NCBI GenBank assembly: GCA_949101405.1
Contig: CARYFM010000005.1
Span: forward strand, 3,995-67,994
Length of the DNA: 64,000 bases
DNA from: an uncultured Candidatus Saccharibacteria bacterium
GTDB taxonomy: Bacteria > Patescibacteriota > Saccharimonadia > Saccharimonadales > Saccharimonadaceae
Reading direction: 5' to 3'
The position numbers and the translations under genes were made by a program. Position 1 is the first letter of the stretch; the number at the start of each line of letters is the position of its first letter. Under the pieces are notes generated by a model that saw only the letters and a program-made list of their open reading frames with translations, ran no database searches and had not been told where the DNA came from. Positions 46,656 to 54,302 of this stretch are shown piece after piece.

Positions 46656-47864
46656 ATGCGCCGACGTGTTTTTAAAATTATTTTGCCGGTGCTATTGATT
46701 GGGGCTGTTGTCGGCATCAGTACTGCCTGGGCATTCAATAATATTAGGTATTCATATCAGCAGACCGCCAATCAGGAGATTATGGCAATTATCGGTGCTG
46801 CCGTTACTAGTGATGATGAGTTCCAGCTAATTTCCGCTCTGCGTCAAAACAGTCCAGACCAGGTTATGGCTGGTTCCAACTTGCTCAAAAAATATGGCTA
46901 TCTGCCAAACGACCAGATTGCAGATAGCGCCAGTAGGCTATTGCATCAATCTATCTTAATTATCAGCTTGGCGATCACCATTATGATTATAGCTGTAGTG
47001 GTGTATTTTGTTTACTTAGATTGGCGACGTAATCGCCAAATTGCTGAACTAGTGGAATACATTCAAGGCTTAAATAATCGCATTTATGAACTCCACTTGG
47101 AGGAAAACAGCGAAGATGAACTTTCAATTCTTTCCAACGAATTATATAAAATAATGGTGCTCTTGCGCGAAGCAGCTGATAATCAGCATCATGCCCGCCA
47201 GCAGCTAGAGACGGCCTTGGCTGATATCTCACATCAACTCCGCACCCCACTCACTTCTATGCAAGTAATGGTGGACAATATTTATGATGATTCTAAAATG
47301 CCTGCAACTGTACGTCAGGATTTTCTGCGTTCGATTAGCCGTCAGGTAGAGTCAATGTCGAGTCTAGTGATGACATTGCTGAATTTGGCAAAATTTGACA
47401 ATGGATCTATTCGTCTACAACAGCTTCCAGTGGAAGCTGGCGAACTCTTGGAGGAAGTTCGCCAAAAGTTAGAAATTCTAGCTGAATTGCGCGGCGTAGA
47501 GATTATACTAGCGGGTGATTTGCAAGCTCAGGTGCGAGTGGATCGGCGCTGGCAGGTGGAGGCGCTGACAAATATCGTCAAAAATTGTTTAGAACATAGC
47601 CCGGAGGGGAGCAAAGTTACAATTACCGTCACTAGTAGCCCGTTGTTTTTGCGCCTCAAAATTCAAGACCACGGCGAGGGCATCGCTGTGCAAGATTTAC
47701 GCCACATTTTTGAGCGTTTTTATAAAGCCAAAAATTCTGCGGCTGGCAGCGTGGGCATTGGCCTGGCTTTTGCCAAGACAATTATTGAAGCTGACAATGG
47801 CCAAATTTCCGTCAAGTCTCAAGAGGGTAAAGGCACCGAGTTCACAGTGACGTATTTTCGGTGA
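46656..47864 (+). CDS. Membrane sensor histidine kinase
   Basis: The 402-residue kinase has two membrane helices (about 7-27 and 100-123) with a small external loop of about 70 residues. HisKA has the histidine in LADISHQLRTPLTSMQ. The ATPase domain shows NIVKNCLEHSPEGS, DHGEGI and GSVGIGLAFAKTI. It follows the regulator with no gap. Confidence 0.94.
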   Translation: MRRRVFKIILPVLLIGAVVGISTAWAFNNIRYSYQQTANQEIMAIIGAAVTSDDEFQLISALRQNSPDQVMAGSNLLKKYGYLPNDQIADSASRLLHQSILIISLAITIMIIAVVVYFVYLDWRRNRQIAELVEYIQGLNNRIYELHLEENSEDELSILSNELYKIMVLLREAADNQHHARQQLETALADISHQLRTPLTSMQVMVDNIYDDSKMPATVRQDFLRSISRQVESMSSLVMTLLNLAKFDNGSIRLQQLPVEAGELLEEVRQKLEILAELRGVEIILAGDLQAQVRVDRRWQVEALTNIVKNCLEHSPEGSKVTITVTSSPLFLRLKIQDHGEGIAVQDLRHIFERFYKAKNSAAGSVGIGLAFAKTIIEADNGQISVKSQEGKGTEFTVTYFR

Positions 47865-47890
47865 AAGTGTTATAACATACCTTGGCTTTT

Positions 47891-48604
47891 TCAAATCTTA
47901 ATGGTCCCCGATTTCCATATTCCGGTCATGGTCATGGCTACTATTGTTGTTAACAATATAACCACTAATCGCCAACTCCAGCCAACTAGCCAAACCGTCA
48001 TTTGTGCGCCATAGGCTAGCTCAAAGACTCGTGTGAGTGGAACAGCATAAAGTAGCGATAGTATCGTCATCAGGCCTAACCCAACTATGACTGCTAGTAG
48101 GCATACTAGAACTCCGAGCATTAACGTGTAGCAACCATAGATTCGTCTTAGATCGTTTAGCGTTGCTCCTTTTGCCTGATATAATTTTCGATTCTTCGTT
48201 TCTTGACCTAATAGACGCGACAAAGTCATTACAGTGATAAAAAGTGAGACTGTCATCAATATTCCAGCTATAATGGCATAGGTTCGCCATATCTTCTCAA
48301 AGGCCATATCGATGTTCACTTCATATGCGGTAAACGGAGTTTTGACTGGTACCGCAGCTAAAAATAAGTCTAGCACACTATTCACTTTAACATTGTTGAG
48401 AGCTAAATCCATTATTTGCCCTGTACCTGGCTCACCTGCCTCTGGTGCTACTTTTCGTACTGCTTGCTCGAGACCCGCGATACCTAGGCCTATTGCCATT
48501 ATTAATCCCAGCACTACACCCATTGTTGATGCTACTAGTGCGTGTCTCCATTTTTTTGCCTTGATCGGAGCAACTCCTAATCGCCAATTATCACACATTT
48601 TCAT
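47891..48604 (-). CDS. FtsX-type half permease (second ABC exporter)
   Basis: The 237-residue membrane protein has one helix, an external domain of about 85 residues and three C-terminal helices, the minimal FtsX topology. The block LGQETKNRKLYQAKGATLNDLRR matches the FtsX cytoplasmic motif. It probably pairs with the 450-residue half permease encoded two genes upstream. It follows the ATPase gene directly. Confidence 0.85.
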   Translation of the reverse strand: MKMCDNWRLGVAPIKAKKWRHALVASTMGVVLGLIMAIGLGIAGLEQAVRKVAPEAGEPGTGQIMDLALNNVKVNSVLDLFLAAVPVKTPFTAYEVNIDMAFEKIWRTYAIIAGILMTVSLFITVMTLSRLLGQETKNRKLYQAKGATLNDLRRIYGCYTLMLGVLVCLLAVIVGLGLMTILSLLYAVPLTRVFELAYGAQMTVWLVGWSWRLVVILLTTIVAMTMTGIWKSGTIKI

Positions 48605-49261
48605 TTATGCCACCCAAACTTTTCCATCTGCTACATTGATAATTTGTTCAGCATATCTTTCTATGCGTTCATCATGGCTCGCTATAATCACGGTCACTCC
48701 TATCTGCTGTACATCCCTTAACACCTCTAGTACTTTCTGTATGCTCTGTGAATCCAAATTATTAGTTGGTTCGTCTGCTAAAATGACCTCTGGCTCCATA
48801 AATAATGCTTGTGCTACGCACACTCTTTCCGCTTGTCCACCAGAGATCCCTGCTGGTAAACCATTAATTACTTCGGTAATACCAAGCTGTTTTGCTAGTT
48901 CTTCAACTCGCTCGTGTCGTTTACTAGGAGGTATGTTAGCAAAAACCCCTGCTAGCTCAATATTTTCCGCTACCGTTAGCTGTGGCTGCAGATAAAACCC
49001 CTGAAAAATAAACCCAACTTTTTTACGAAAGAACTCCGTTCGTACTTTCCCATGTAGCTTAGCTACATTTTGCTCATCAATCAAAATTTCGCCACTACTA
49101 GGCCTATCAATCCCGCCGATAATGTTTAGTAAGGTAGTTTTTCCAGCTCCACTTAATCCCCGGAGCATGACAAAAGTCCCTCGGTTAATTTGTAGATTCA
49201 CATCTTCAAAAATCAACTTTTTCTGATAACTTTTACTAACATTTTTTAACTCGATTGACAT
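48605..49261 (-). CDS. ABC transporter ATPase, MacB/LolD type (second exporter)
   Basis: The 218-residue ATPase has Walker A GLSGAGKTTLLNIIGG, a signature altered to ISGGQAERVCVAQAL, and Walker B ILADEPTNNLDSQS. It is placed between two half-permease genes without gaps. It is most likely shared by both. Confidence 0.94.
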   Translation of the reverse strand: MSIELKNVSKSYQKKLIFEDVNLQINRGTFVMLRGLSGAGKTTLLNIIGGIDRPSSGEILIDEQNVAKLHGKVRTEFFRKKVGFIFQGFYLQPQLTVAENIELAGVFANIPPSKRHERVEELAKQLGITEVINGLPAGISGGQAERVCVAQALFMEPEVILADEPTNNLDSQSIQKVLEVLRDVQQIGVTVIIASHDERIERYAEQIINVADGKVWVA

Positions 49262-50613
49262 TACATTTCCTCCTTTAATTTTTTAGCAATATGCTTTGAT
49301 GAGAATCTCCAGCTAGTCATTAATAGTATGATTGGCGCAGTTAGTAGCATTAGCCCGATTGAACGCCAAAAAACCGTGTCTATCCCTACTAGTAATCCGA
49401 ACGGCGCCTTAGCTAAACCAAAGAATCCTTGAACCGCCTCGCTAAAACCTGCTAAAGCATTCATCGTCGACATACCTAATGTTAGTATTAGACCAATCAT
49501 AATGCTTAGCCCTACCGCAAGCAGGCATAATTCTAGCAGGTAAACTAGGTAAATGAAGTAAACTTGTCCCAGTGAAGCACCTCGAACGCGGTAAAGTAAA
49601 ATCGTTGCGATATCAGATTCTACCAAGTGTGCAAAAGTAGACAGTACTACTATTAAGGCTACCGCCGTCAATATTAAGATAATCGGCGCCAAAACTATAT
49701 CCGTGCTATAGTTCATTTTTCGGACTATGCCAGTTGTATAGTGACCAAATAAATCCTCTACAGATAATCCATACGATACGCCGTTGTAGTTCACGGCTTT
49801 TGGTACAGTTTTAAAATCAGTGGCGTTTTCTGCACTATCAACAAGTTTTAGGGCTTGTTGATAATCGTCAAATTCAGCAACAACTTCTATGGATGGCGAC
49901 TTTTTATAAAACAAATCCTCTTGATCTTGTTCGGTTATATCTGATTCTGGCAAAGATTCTATGTAATCTTCATATTTCTCAAAACTTTTCTTCAGCTCAT
50001 TTTCCGCATATTCCTTTGCCATAACGCTGTCTACTAAATAGTATTCTGGCGTACCGAAGCTCCATATGCTCCCAACAAACATATTACTCGGTGCCAAGTC
50101 TTGCACAATCATATCATTTCTGTCTGGTTTACAAAGTTCTCCCACTTTAACAAACTGACTGGACTCTTCCATGCCTCCCCAATTTTGTACTGTCAGTACT
50201 CCGATTTTACCATCTGGCACTTCTTGTACTGATCCAATCGCCAGTATTTCTGCTACACCTCTATCTATTACCCGTATTTGGTCATTTCCTATTTGATCAT
50301 ATGTTTCCATTATGCCAACTACCCTTCCGCCATATTGCTTCACAAAAGCGTCTAGGCTTGGTATCGTATCAATAAGCGAATTGACATTTTCTTCTCCTTT
50401 ACCACCACGCACTGTGTAACCTAGGCTTAGATAAGTTTGTCCGGATTGCCCAAATGATGATTTGAGCAGAAGATTCCAAGTTCCTCGCGTAAAAAAGCTT
50501 ACTCCTATTATTAAGCCAAAAATCACCGCCATTGTCATAATAACTGTTATACTGCGTCGTTTATTCTTGCGCAAATTCGTTGTTGCCAACCTATAAGTGT
50601 CACCAAATCTCAT
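49261..50613 (-). CDS. FtsX/MacB-type half permease with a large external domain
   Basis: The 450-residue protein has an N-terminal helix (ITVIMTMAVIFGLIIGVSFF), an external domain at about 45-300, and three helices at the C-terminus. LLYRVRGASLGQVYFIYLVYL is the FtsX-type cytoplasmic motif. The ribosome site is AAGGAATG. The gene follows the small secreted-protein gene across a hairpin, so read-through would express both. Confidence 0.9.
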   Translation of the reverse strand: MRFGDTYRLATTNLRKNKRRSITVIMTMAVIFGLIIGVSFFTRGTWNLLLKSSFGQSGQTYLSLGYTVRGGKGEENVNSLIDTIPSLDAFVKQYGGRVVGIMETYDQIGNDQIRVIDRGVAEILAIGSVQEVPDGKIGVLTVQNWGGMEESSQFVKVGELCKPDRNDMIVQDLAPSNMFVGSIWSFGTPEYYLVDSVMAKEYAENELKKSFEKYEDYIESLPESDITEQDQEDLFYKKSPSIEVVAEFDDYQQALKLVDSAENATDFKTVPKAVNYNGVSYGLSVEDLFGHYTTGIVRKMNYSTDIVLAPIILILTAVALIVVLSTFAHLVESDIATILLYRVRGASLGQVYFIYLVYLLELCLLAVGLSIMIGLILTLGMSTMNALAGFSEAVQGFFGLAKAPFGLLVGIDTVFWRSIGLMLLTAPIILLMTSWRFSSKHIAKKLKEEM

Positions 50614-50635
50614 ACTTCATTCCTTAGTTATTTAT

Positions 50636-50664
50636 AAAAACACCCCGACAACTCGCCGGGGTTA
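50636..50664 (-). terminator. Hairpin between the secreted-protein gene and the ABC genes
   Basis: On the minus strand ACCCCG/CGGGGT arms are followed by GTTTTTAT. It may be a partial terminator that keeps ABC expression below that of the secreted protein. Confidence 0.75.
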
Positions 50665-50727
50665 GGTTAGGAAAATACCACGCCTTCCAATCTAAAAACT
50701 ACAGAGTTCCATTTACAGTATCAGGTA

Positions 50728-51195
50728 TTAATACGTTACTGTAACCTTATAGTAATTTACCGGAGTTACCACTAATCGCGGGGCAATCCGTAGGTCAATT
50801 CGTACAACGTTACCGCCGTACTCAAGCTTACCGTCCGCCGCAACTCCGCAGATATTGTCACCACGCCAAACCACATTGCCGTTGGAGTCATACATCAAAC
50901 AGTCGATTTGGTAAACCCATCCGTTATATCCACTTCCGGTTACCTTGTAATAGAACCAACCGTTACCGTGTGGAGCTCGCAAATCGTCGCCCGTCATATT
51001 CTTGTAGCCATCACCGACCACAAGAGTTTTAGTCTTGCGAGGAGTGATGCCATCATCAGAACTATTGCCGTCCGCAATGGGGTCGGCGACAGTTCCATCT
51101 GCAGCCACACCATCGGCTGCAGATGCTGTTATGGACACGGCAAATATCATTACACAAGCCAAGAAAGTAGCCGTGATTCTCTTAATTTTTCTCAC
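50728..51195 (-). CDS. Small secreted protein upstream of an ABC exporter
   Basis: The 155-residue product starts at GTG (VRKIKRITATFLACVMIFA), with AAGGTGGG upstream; a 10-residue longer start is less likely. A clear signal peptide ends at TASAADG. A Gly/Asp/Ala linker leads to a beta-rich domain (GNGWFYYKVTGSGYNGWVYQ ... YYKVTVTY). It contains two cysteines. Gene order (small secreted protein, then split MacB-type exporter) resembles bacteriocin-type or toxin-export loci, but no bacteriocin family is recognised. Confidence 0.8.
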   Translation of the reverse strand: MRKIKRITATFLACVMIFAVSITASAADGVAADGTVADPIADGNSSDDGITPRKTKTLVVGDGYKNMTGDDLRAPHGNGWFYYKVTGSGYNGWVYQIDCLMYDSNGNVVWRGDNICGVAADGKLEYGGNVVRIDLRIAPRLVVTPVNYYKVTVTY

Positions 51196-51249
51196 AAAAA
51201 TCCCACCTTTCTTTTTGAAGTGCATGGTATTTTCACACCAACCTCATTA

Positions 51250-51278
51250 AGTATATATCGTCAGTAAATTACTGTCAA
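51250..51278 (-). promoter_or_regulatory. Promoter of the secreted-protein operon
   Basis: Minus strand TTGACA, 17 nt, TATACT. Confidence 0.75.
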
Positions 51279-51324
51279 TTATCCTGGCGACTTTTTTGGC
51301 TAAAAACTGGTCGAGCCCCTAGTT

Positions 51325-51503
51325 CTATCCGCCTACCGTCAGGGCGGGGAAGTTTTGGTGTTTAATAAGTATCTCTACCCCCGGATGTCGCTTAGCTTGC
51401 ATGCGTAATCCTTATCGCCAACTTCTTTGAAACGCTTAGTTGGGTACATCAAGGTACTATCACCGACACAAAAAGCGGCACCGCGAGGCGTCTTACTTCC
51501 CAT
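51325..51503 (-). pseudogene. Small frameshifted gene remnant
   Basis: ATG at 51503 opens a 42-residue frame (MGSKTPRGAAFCVGDSTL...YPTKRFKEVGDKDY) that stops at a run of five G. A one-base shift there continues with VEILIKHQNFPALTVGG to 51325. There is no ribosome site. The flanks 51471-51547 also pair (AAGCGGCA..CGCG/CGCG..TGCCGCTT). The rest of 51290-51610 shows nothing else. Confidence 0.4.
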
Positions 51504-51610
51504 AATAACCAAAGCTCTACAGCTGATTATTTACGCGATGCCGCTTAAATCCATCTGTAGATAATACTCTGGTTTTGGGTTGTAAGACAATTTCATTATA
51601 TCATATTATC

Positions 51611-51825
51611 AAAAGATCGGCACCCGCCGCGGCAAAAACCAGCGGAGGGGGAAACCGTTGAAGCGATTGTTCGGGCCGTTGGACGGTTTAACTGCCGAGG
51701 GCTCAATCTGGAGGTAGTAAGCCGTAGTAGTGGCCCCACCTCGCGACGACCAACCGAAGCCGTACGCGCCAGCGTTCCTGAAAGTACCAGCAGTTTTGTT
51801 TAATTCTACATCGCCGCTGCGCACA
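51611..51825 (-). repeat. Variable-region cassette C9 (type A)
   Basis: The minus-strand 5' end is GTGCGCAGCGGCG, and the end is GCGGCGGGTGCCGATCTTTT. It codes RSGDVELNKTAGTFRNAG, GWSSRGGATTTAYYL, KPSNGPNN and RFNGFPLRW. It is closest to C10. Confidence 0.95.
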
Positions 51826-51942
51826 GGCCATCCTCAATCAACAACACCGAAATAAAAGGCACAGGAAAAAGAAGTTCACTTTTCGTGCTTTTGACCGTAG
51901 TCATCTGGCGACTAGCCTTAATTTACTCTTTATCTATAAAAG

Positions 51943-52044
51943 GGGAACTTCACGATCTTTTCTAATGAGCACCGCCAGCTAGCGGAGGAGTGAGCTCTGG
52001 CTGCTTTTGGTACCCATGGGCTTAGTGCCCACGTTTTTATTTTA
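51943..52044 (-). ncRNA. Structured RNA head of type A element Rd
   Basis: TAAAAT at 52039-52044 is followed after 6 nt by hairpin 1 (GTGGGC/GCCCAT) and hairpin 2 (GAGC..CCGC-TAGCTG-GCGG..GCTC). AAAAGATCG (51953-51961) pairs with CGATCTTTT (51611-51619). The spacer 51826-51942 has no gene. Confidence 0.77.
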
Positions 52045-52227
52045 AGCCCGAATTAAGTAATTTTTCAACCTCAAAGCTATAATACGTAGCATGCTTGGCT
52101 GGCAGCCTTAAGAGTTCATCTATTGTGATTTCACCGTTTAGCATGCGCAGCTGTTTGATTGATCATAGTTTACCAAATCTACAACATTATAATTTGTTTC
52201 AGCATGTCTTGTAGCAACCAACTTCAT
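52037..52227 (-). pseudogene. Truncated histidine phosphatase (phosphoglycerate mutase-like) remnant
   Basis: From ATG 52227 the frame reads MKLVATRHAETNYNVVDLVN, the N-terminal RHG-type motif of the histidine phosphatase family with Gly replaced by Ala, then stops. In another frame a tail (MLNGEITIDELLRLPAKHAT, ending LLNSGLK) looks like a C-terminus. The catalytic middle is missing. TATAAT lies just upstream. It abuts head Rd. Confidence 0.6.
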
Positions 52228-52267
52228 GCCATAATTTTATTATAGATACAGGGATAAGTCCAGATGT

Positions 52268-52370
52268 TACAATAAAACCATGGACGTATGTCCACGAGCC
52301 CCAAAGGCAGCCTGAGTTCACTCCTCCGCTAGCTGGCGGTTCTCCATCAAAAGATCGTGAAGTTCTCCTC
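52268..52370 (+). ncRNA. Structured RNA head of type A element Re
   Basis: TGT-TACAAT at 52268-52273 is followed after 6 nt by hairpin 1 (TGGAC/GTCCA) and hairpin 2 (CCGC-TAGCTG-GCGG). AAAAGATCG (52349-52357) pairs with CGATCTTTT (52717-52725). The spacer to C10 (52371-52504) holds a possible 21-codon frame at 52419 after TATAAT, weakly supported. Confidence 0.77.
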
Positions 52371-52504
52371 TGGAATAATCAAGATAATTATACTGAGGTT
52401 TGATATAATTACTGATTATGGTCAATAATTTAACAATGAACTTCTGTTGCCGCAAGGGTTATTGGGCTGATTTTGAGGTGTAGTTTTTCAGCTTTTACCC
52501 GCCT

Positions 52505-52725
52505 ATCGTGCGCAGCGGCTACATCGAGTTGCCTAAAACTGCTGGTACTCTCAGGAACGCTGGCCACAATGCTGACTATTGGTCGTCTCGCGGTTCTGCT
52601 GCTACTAATGCTTACAACCTCGAATTCAATACTGCGGTCAACCCGTCCAATGGTCCGAATAATCGCTGGTACGGTTTCCCCCTCCGCTGCCTGGTTTTAT
52701 GCCGCGGCGGGGTGCCGATCTTTTT
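52505..52725 (+). repeat. Variable-region cassette C10 (type A)
   Basis: It begins TCGTGCGCAGCGGC and ends GCGGCGGGGTGCCGATCTTTT. It codes RSGYIELPKTAGTLRNAG, DYWSSRGSAATNAYNL, NPSNGPNN and RWYGFPLRC. The end runs straight into a copy of the tRNA-Gln 3' end. Confidence 0.95.
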
Positions 52726-53017
52726 ATTGGGTCGGCAGGAACAAATAATTGCTACGCAATTATTTTACGCACTCGTAGCGGCCAAAAAGTAAGCAAGCTT
52801 ACTTTTTGCCTACAGCCACTCTTGCGTTCCGAACCTACGGTTCGTTCCTGCCTCGTGCGCAAAGCAGAGAAAATCCAGAGCAGATGCTCTGGACTTTCTC
52901 TGGCTGGGTCGGCAGGAAAGTCAATCTCGCTATGCTCGATAACGAACCTTAAACCTTCAAATTCTGGACTATCCATCAAATATAACAGACTAGACACTAG
53001 GCCTAGTCTATTATATT
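52726..53017. repeat. Palindrome-rich stretch with two partial copies of the tRNA-Gln 3' end
   Basis: TTGGGTCGGCAGGA (52727-52740) and TGGCTGGGTCGGCAGGA (52901-52917) repeat the tRNA 3' end at 53018-53034. Between them are palindromes AAAAAGTAAG/CTTACTTTTT (52784-52807), TCCAGAGC/GCTCTGGA (52867-52900) and AGACTAG/CTAGTCT (52976-53019). No gene is seen. Confidence 0.85.
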
Positions 53018-53092
53018 TGGCTGGGTCGGCAGGATTCGAACCTGCGAATGCTGGGACCAAAACCCAGTGCCTTACCACTTGGCGACGACCCA
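53018..53092 (-). tRNA. tRNA-Gln (anticodon TTG)
   Basis: Acceptor TGGGTCG/CGACCCA, anticodon arm CTGGG-TTTTGGT-CCCAG, T arm GCAGGTTCGAATCCTGC, encoded GCCA end. Confidence 0.96.
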
Positions 53093-53119
53093 CCAATATA
53101 CTTATTTTAGCACATCTTG

Positions 53120-54268
53120 CTAGTTTTGACTAGAACACTTTTCGGCAAGTTTTGCTTCTGCGTAAGCCTCCACTACACTTTCTTTTACTTCGGCTTCGCG
53201 TAAATTTGGTAATTCTTCTACAATTACTTTAATACAGCCTGCAATCGGAATCGCGATGATAGCTCCAAGCAGACCAAAGATGTTCATACCAATAATAATT
53301 GCCACCAGCACCATCGTTGCCGGCAAATTCAACGCATTGCCCTGGATTTTTGGTGCAATCACGTTGTTTTCGATTTGTGCATAAATAATATAGAATATCA
53401 AGAAGATAGCAGCTGCCACTGGAGAACTAAACAGCAGTACTAAGGTTATTAGCATACAGCTAATAATTGGACCAAACATTGGAATCAAATAAAATACCAT
53501 TGCTAAGAGCCCCATCGGTAATGCTAATCCACCTGGCAGACCAAAGGTAAATGATAGTAATAGTACTACAATTGTTACTACCAACCCATCAAGTAATGCT
53601 ACCATTGCTTGATGAGAAACATAGGTCGAGACTACATCTACCATTCGCCCCGCCAAACGTTTCCAGGCCCGCACCGCTGAATTTTTGCGCCGTCCTTCAA
53701 TAACATTCCAACCAGCATCAATAATCGAGGGACCCTCTAGAGAGAAGAACAAAGTTAGCACAATCGTCAAAATTATATTCGTTAATACTTTGGCTACAGT
53801 CCCCACGCTCATTACCAAAGTATTACCGATGTTGGAAACAAAACTACTAGAGAAATTTTGCAGTGCTGTTGCAATTTCATTCTGTAAATTATCGATTCCA
53901 ATTGTTTGTCCAAAATCGTTAATACCATCCCAGCCCCCCAGAGTATGTTCGAAAGTCTGTGGCAACTGCTGAACAAACTGCGTAGTTTGTTCAATTACCA
54001 CTGGGCCCACCATCGCAACAACCACCCCTAGCACGCCAATCACCAAAATGTAGGCAATAATTGATGACGAAGCTGAGTGGTCTTTCTTAGTGAGCCGGTT
54101 AATCCTTTGTGCCAGTGGACGAATCGCAATAGTTAAGAACAGAGCAATCCCAATGATCATAAGCGCTTCCCAGGCTTTCCAGATAAACAACGCTGCTAGG
54201 CCAAATCCCAAAATCACCAACCAGAATCGGACAAAAGTCTTTGTATCTACTTCTACTGTCTTGCTCAT
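53120..54268 (-). CDS. AI-2E/PerM family transporter
   Basis: The 382-residue protein has the topology of the AI-2E exporter family: an N-terminal helix pair (LVILGFGLAALFIWKAW, LMIIGIALFLTIAIRPLAQR), a soluble middle region, and C-terminal helices with the diagnostic block PMFGPIISCM and YIIYAQIENNVIAPKIQG. The substrate is unknown; some family members export other solutes or Na+. AAGGAGG precedes the ATG. The tail is acidic (EELPNLREAEVKES). Confidence 0.93.
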   Translation of the reverse strand: MSKTVEVDTKTFVRFWLVILGFGLAALFIWKAWEALMIIGIALFLTIAIRPLAQRINRLTKKDHSASSSIIAYILVIGVLGVVVAMVGPVVIEQTTQFVQQLPQTFEHTLGGWDGINDFGQTIGIDNLQNEIATALQNFSSSFVSNIGNTLVMSVGTVAKVLTNIILTIVLTLFFSLEGPSIIDAGWNVIEGRRKNSAVRAWKRLAGRMVDVVSTYVSHQAMVALLDGLVVTIVVLLLSFTFGLPGGLALPMGLLAMVFYLIPMFGPIISCMLITLVLLFSSPVAAAIFLIFYIIYAQIENNVIAPKIQGNALNLPATMVLVAIIIGMNIFGLLGAIIAIPIAGCIKVIVEELPNLREAEVKESVVEAYAEAKLAEKCSSQN

Positions 54269-54302
54269 GCGACCTCCTTAATTACTACTATCTTATCATA
54301 GA

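Noticed and set aside
51290..51600. tmRNA or RNase P RNA in the gap before C9
   Set aside because: Neither a tRNA-like end with CCA nor RNase P core motifs are visible; a broken small gene explains part of it.
51609..52740. Integron gene cassettes with attC sites
   Set aside because: There is no integrase, no array in one orientation, and the ends do not match attC core sites.
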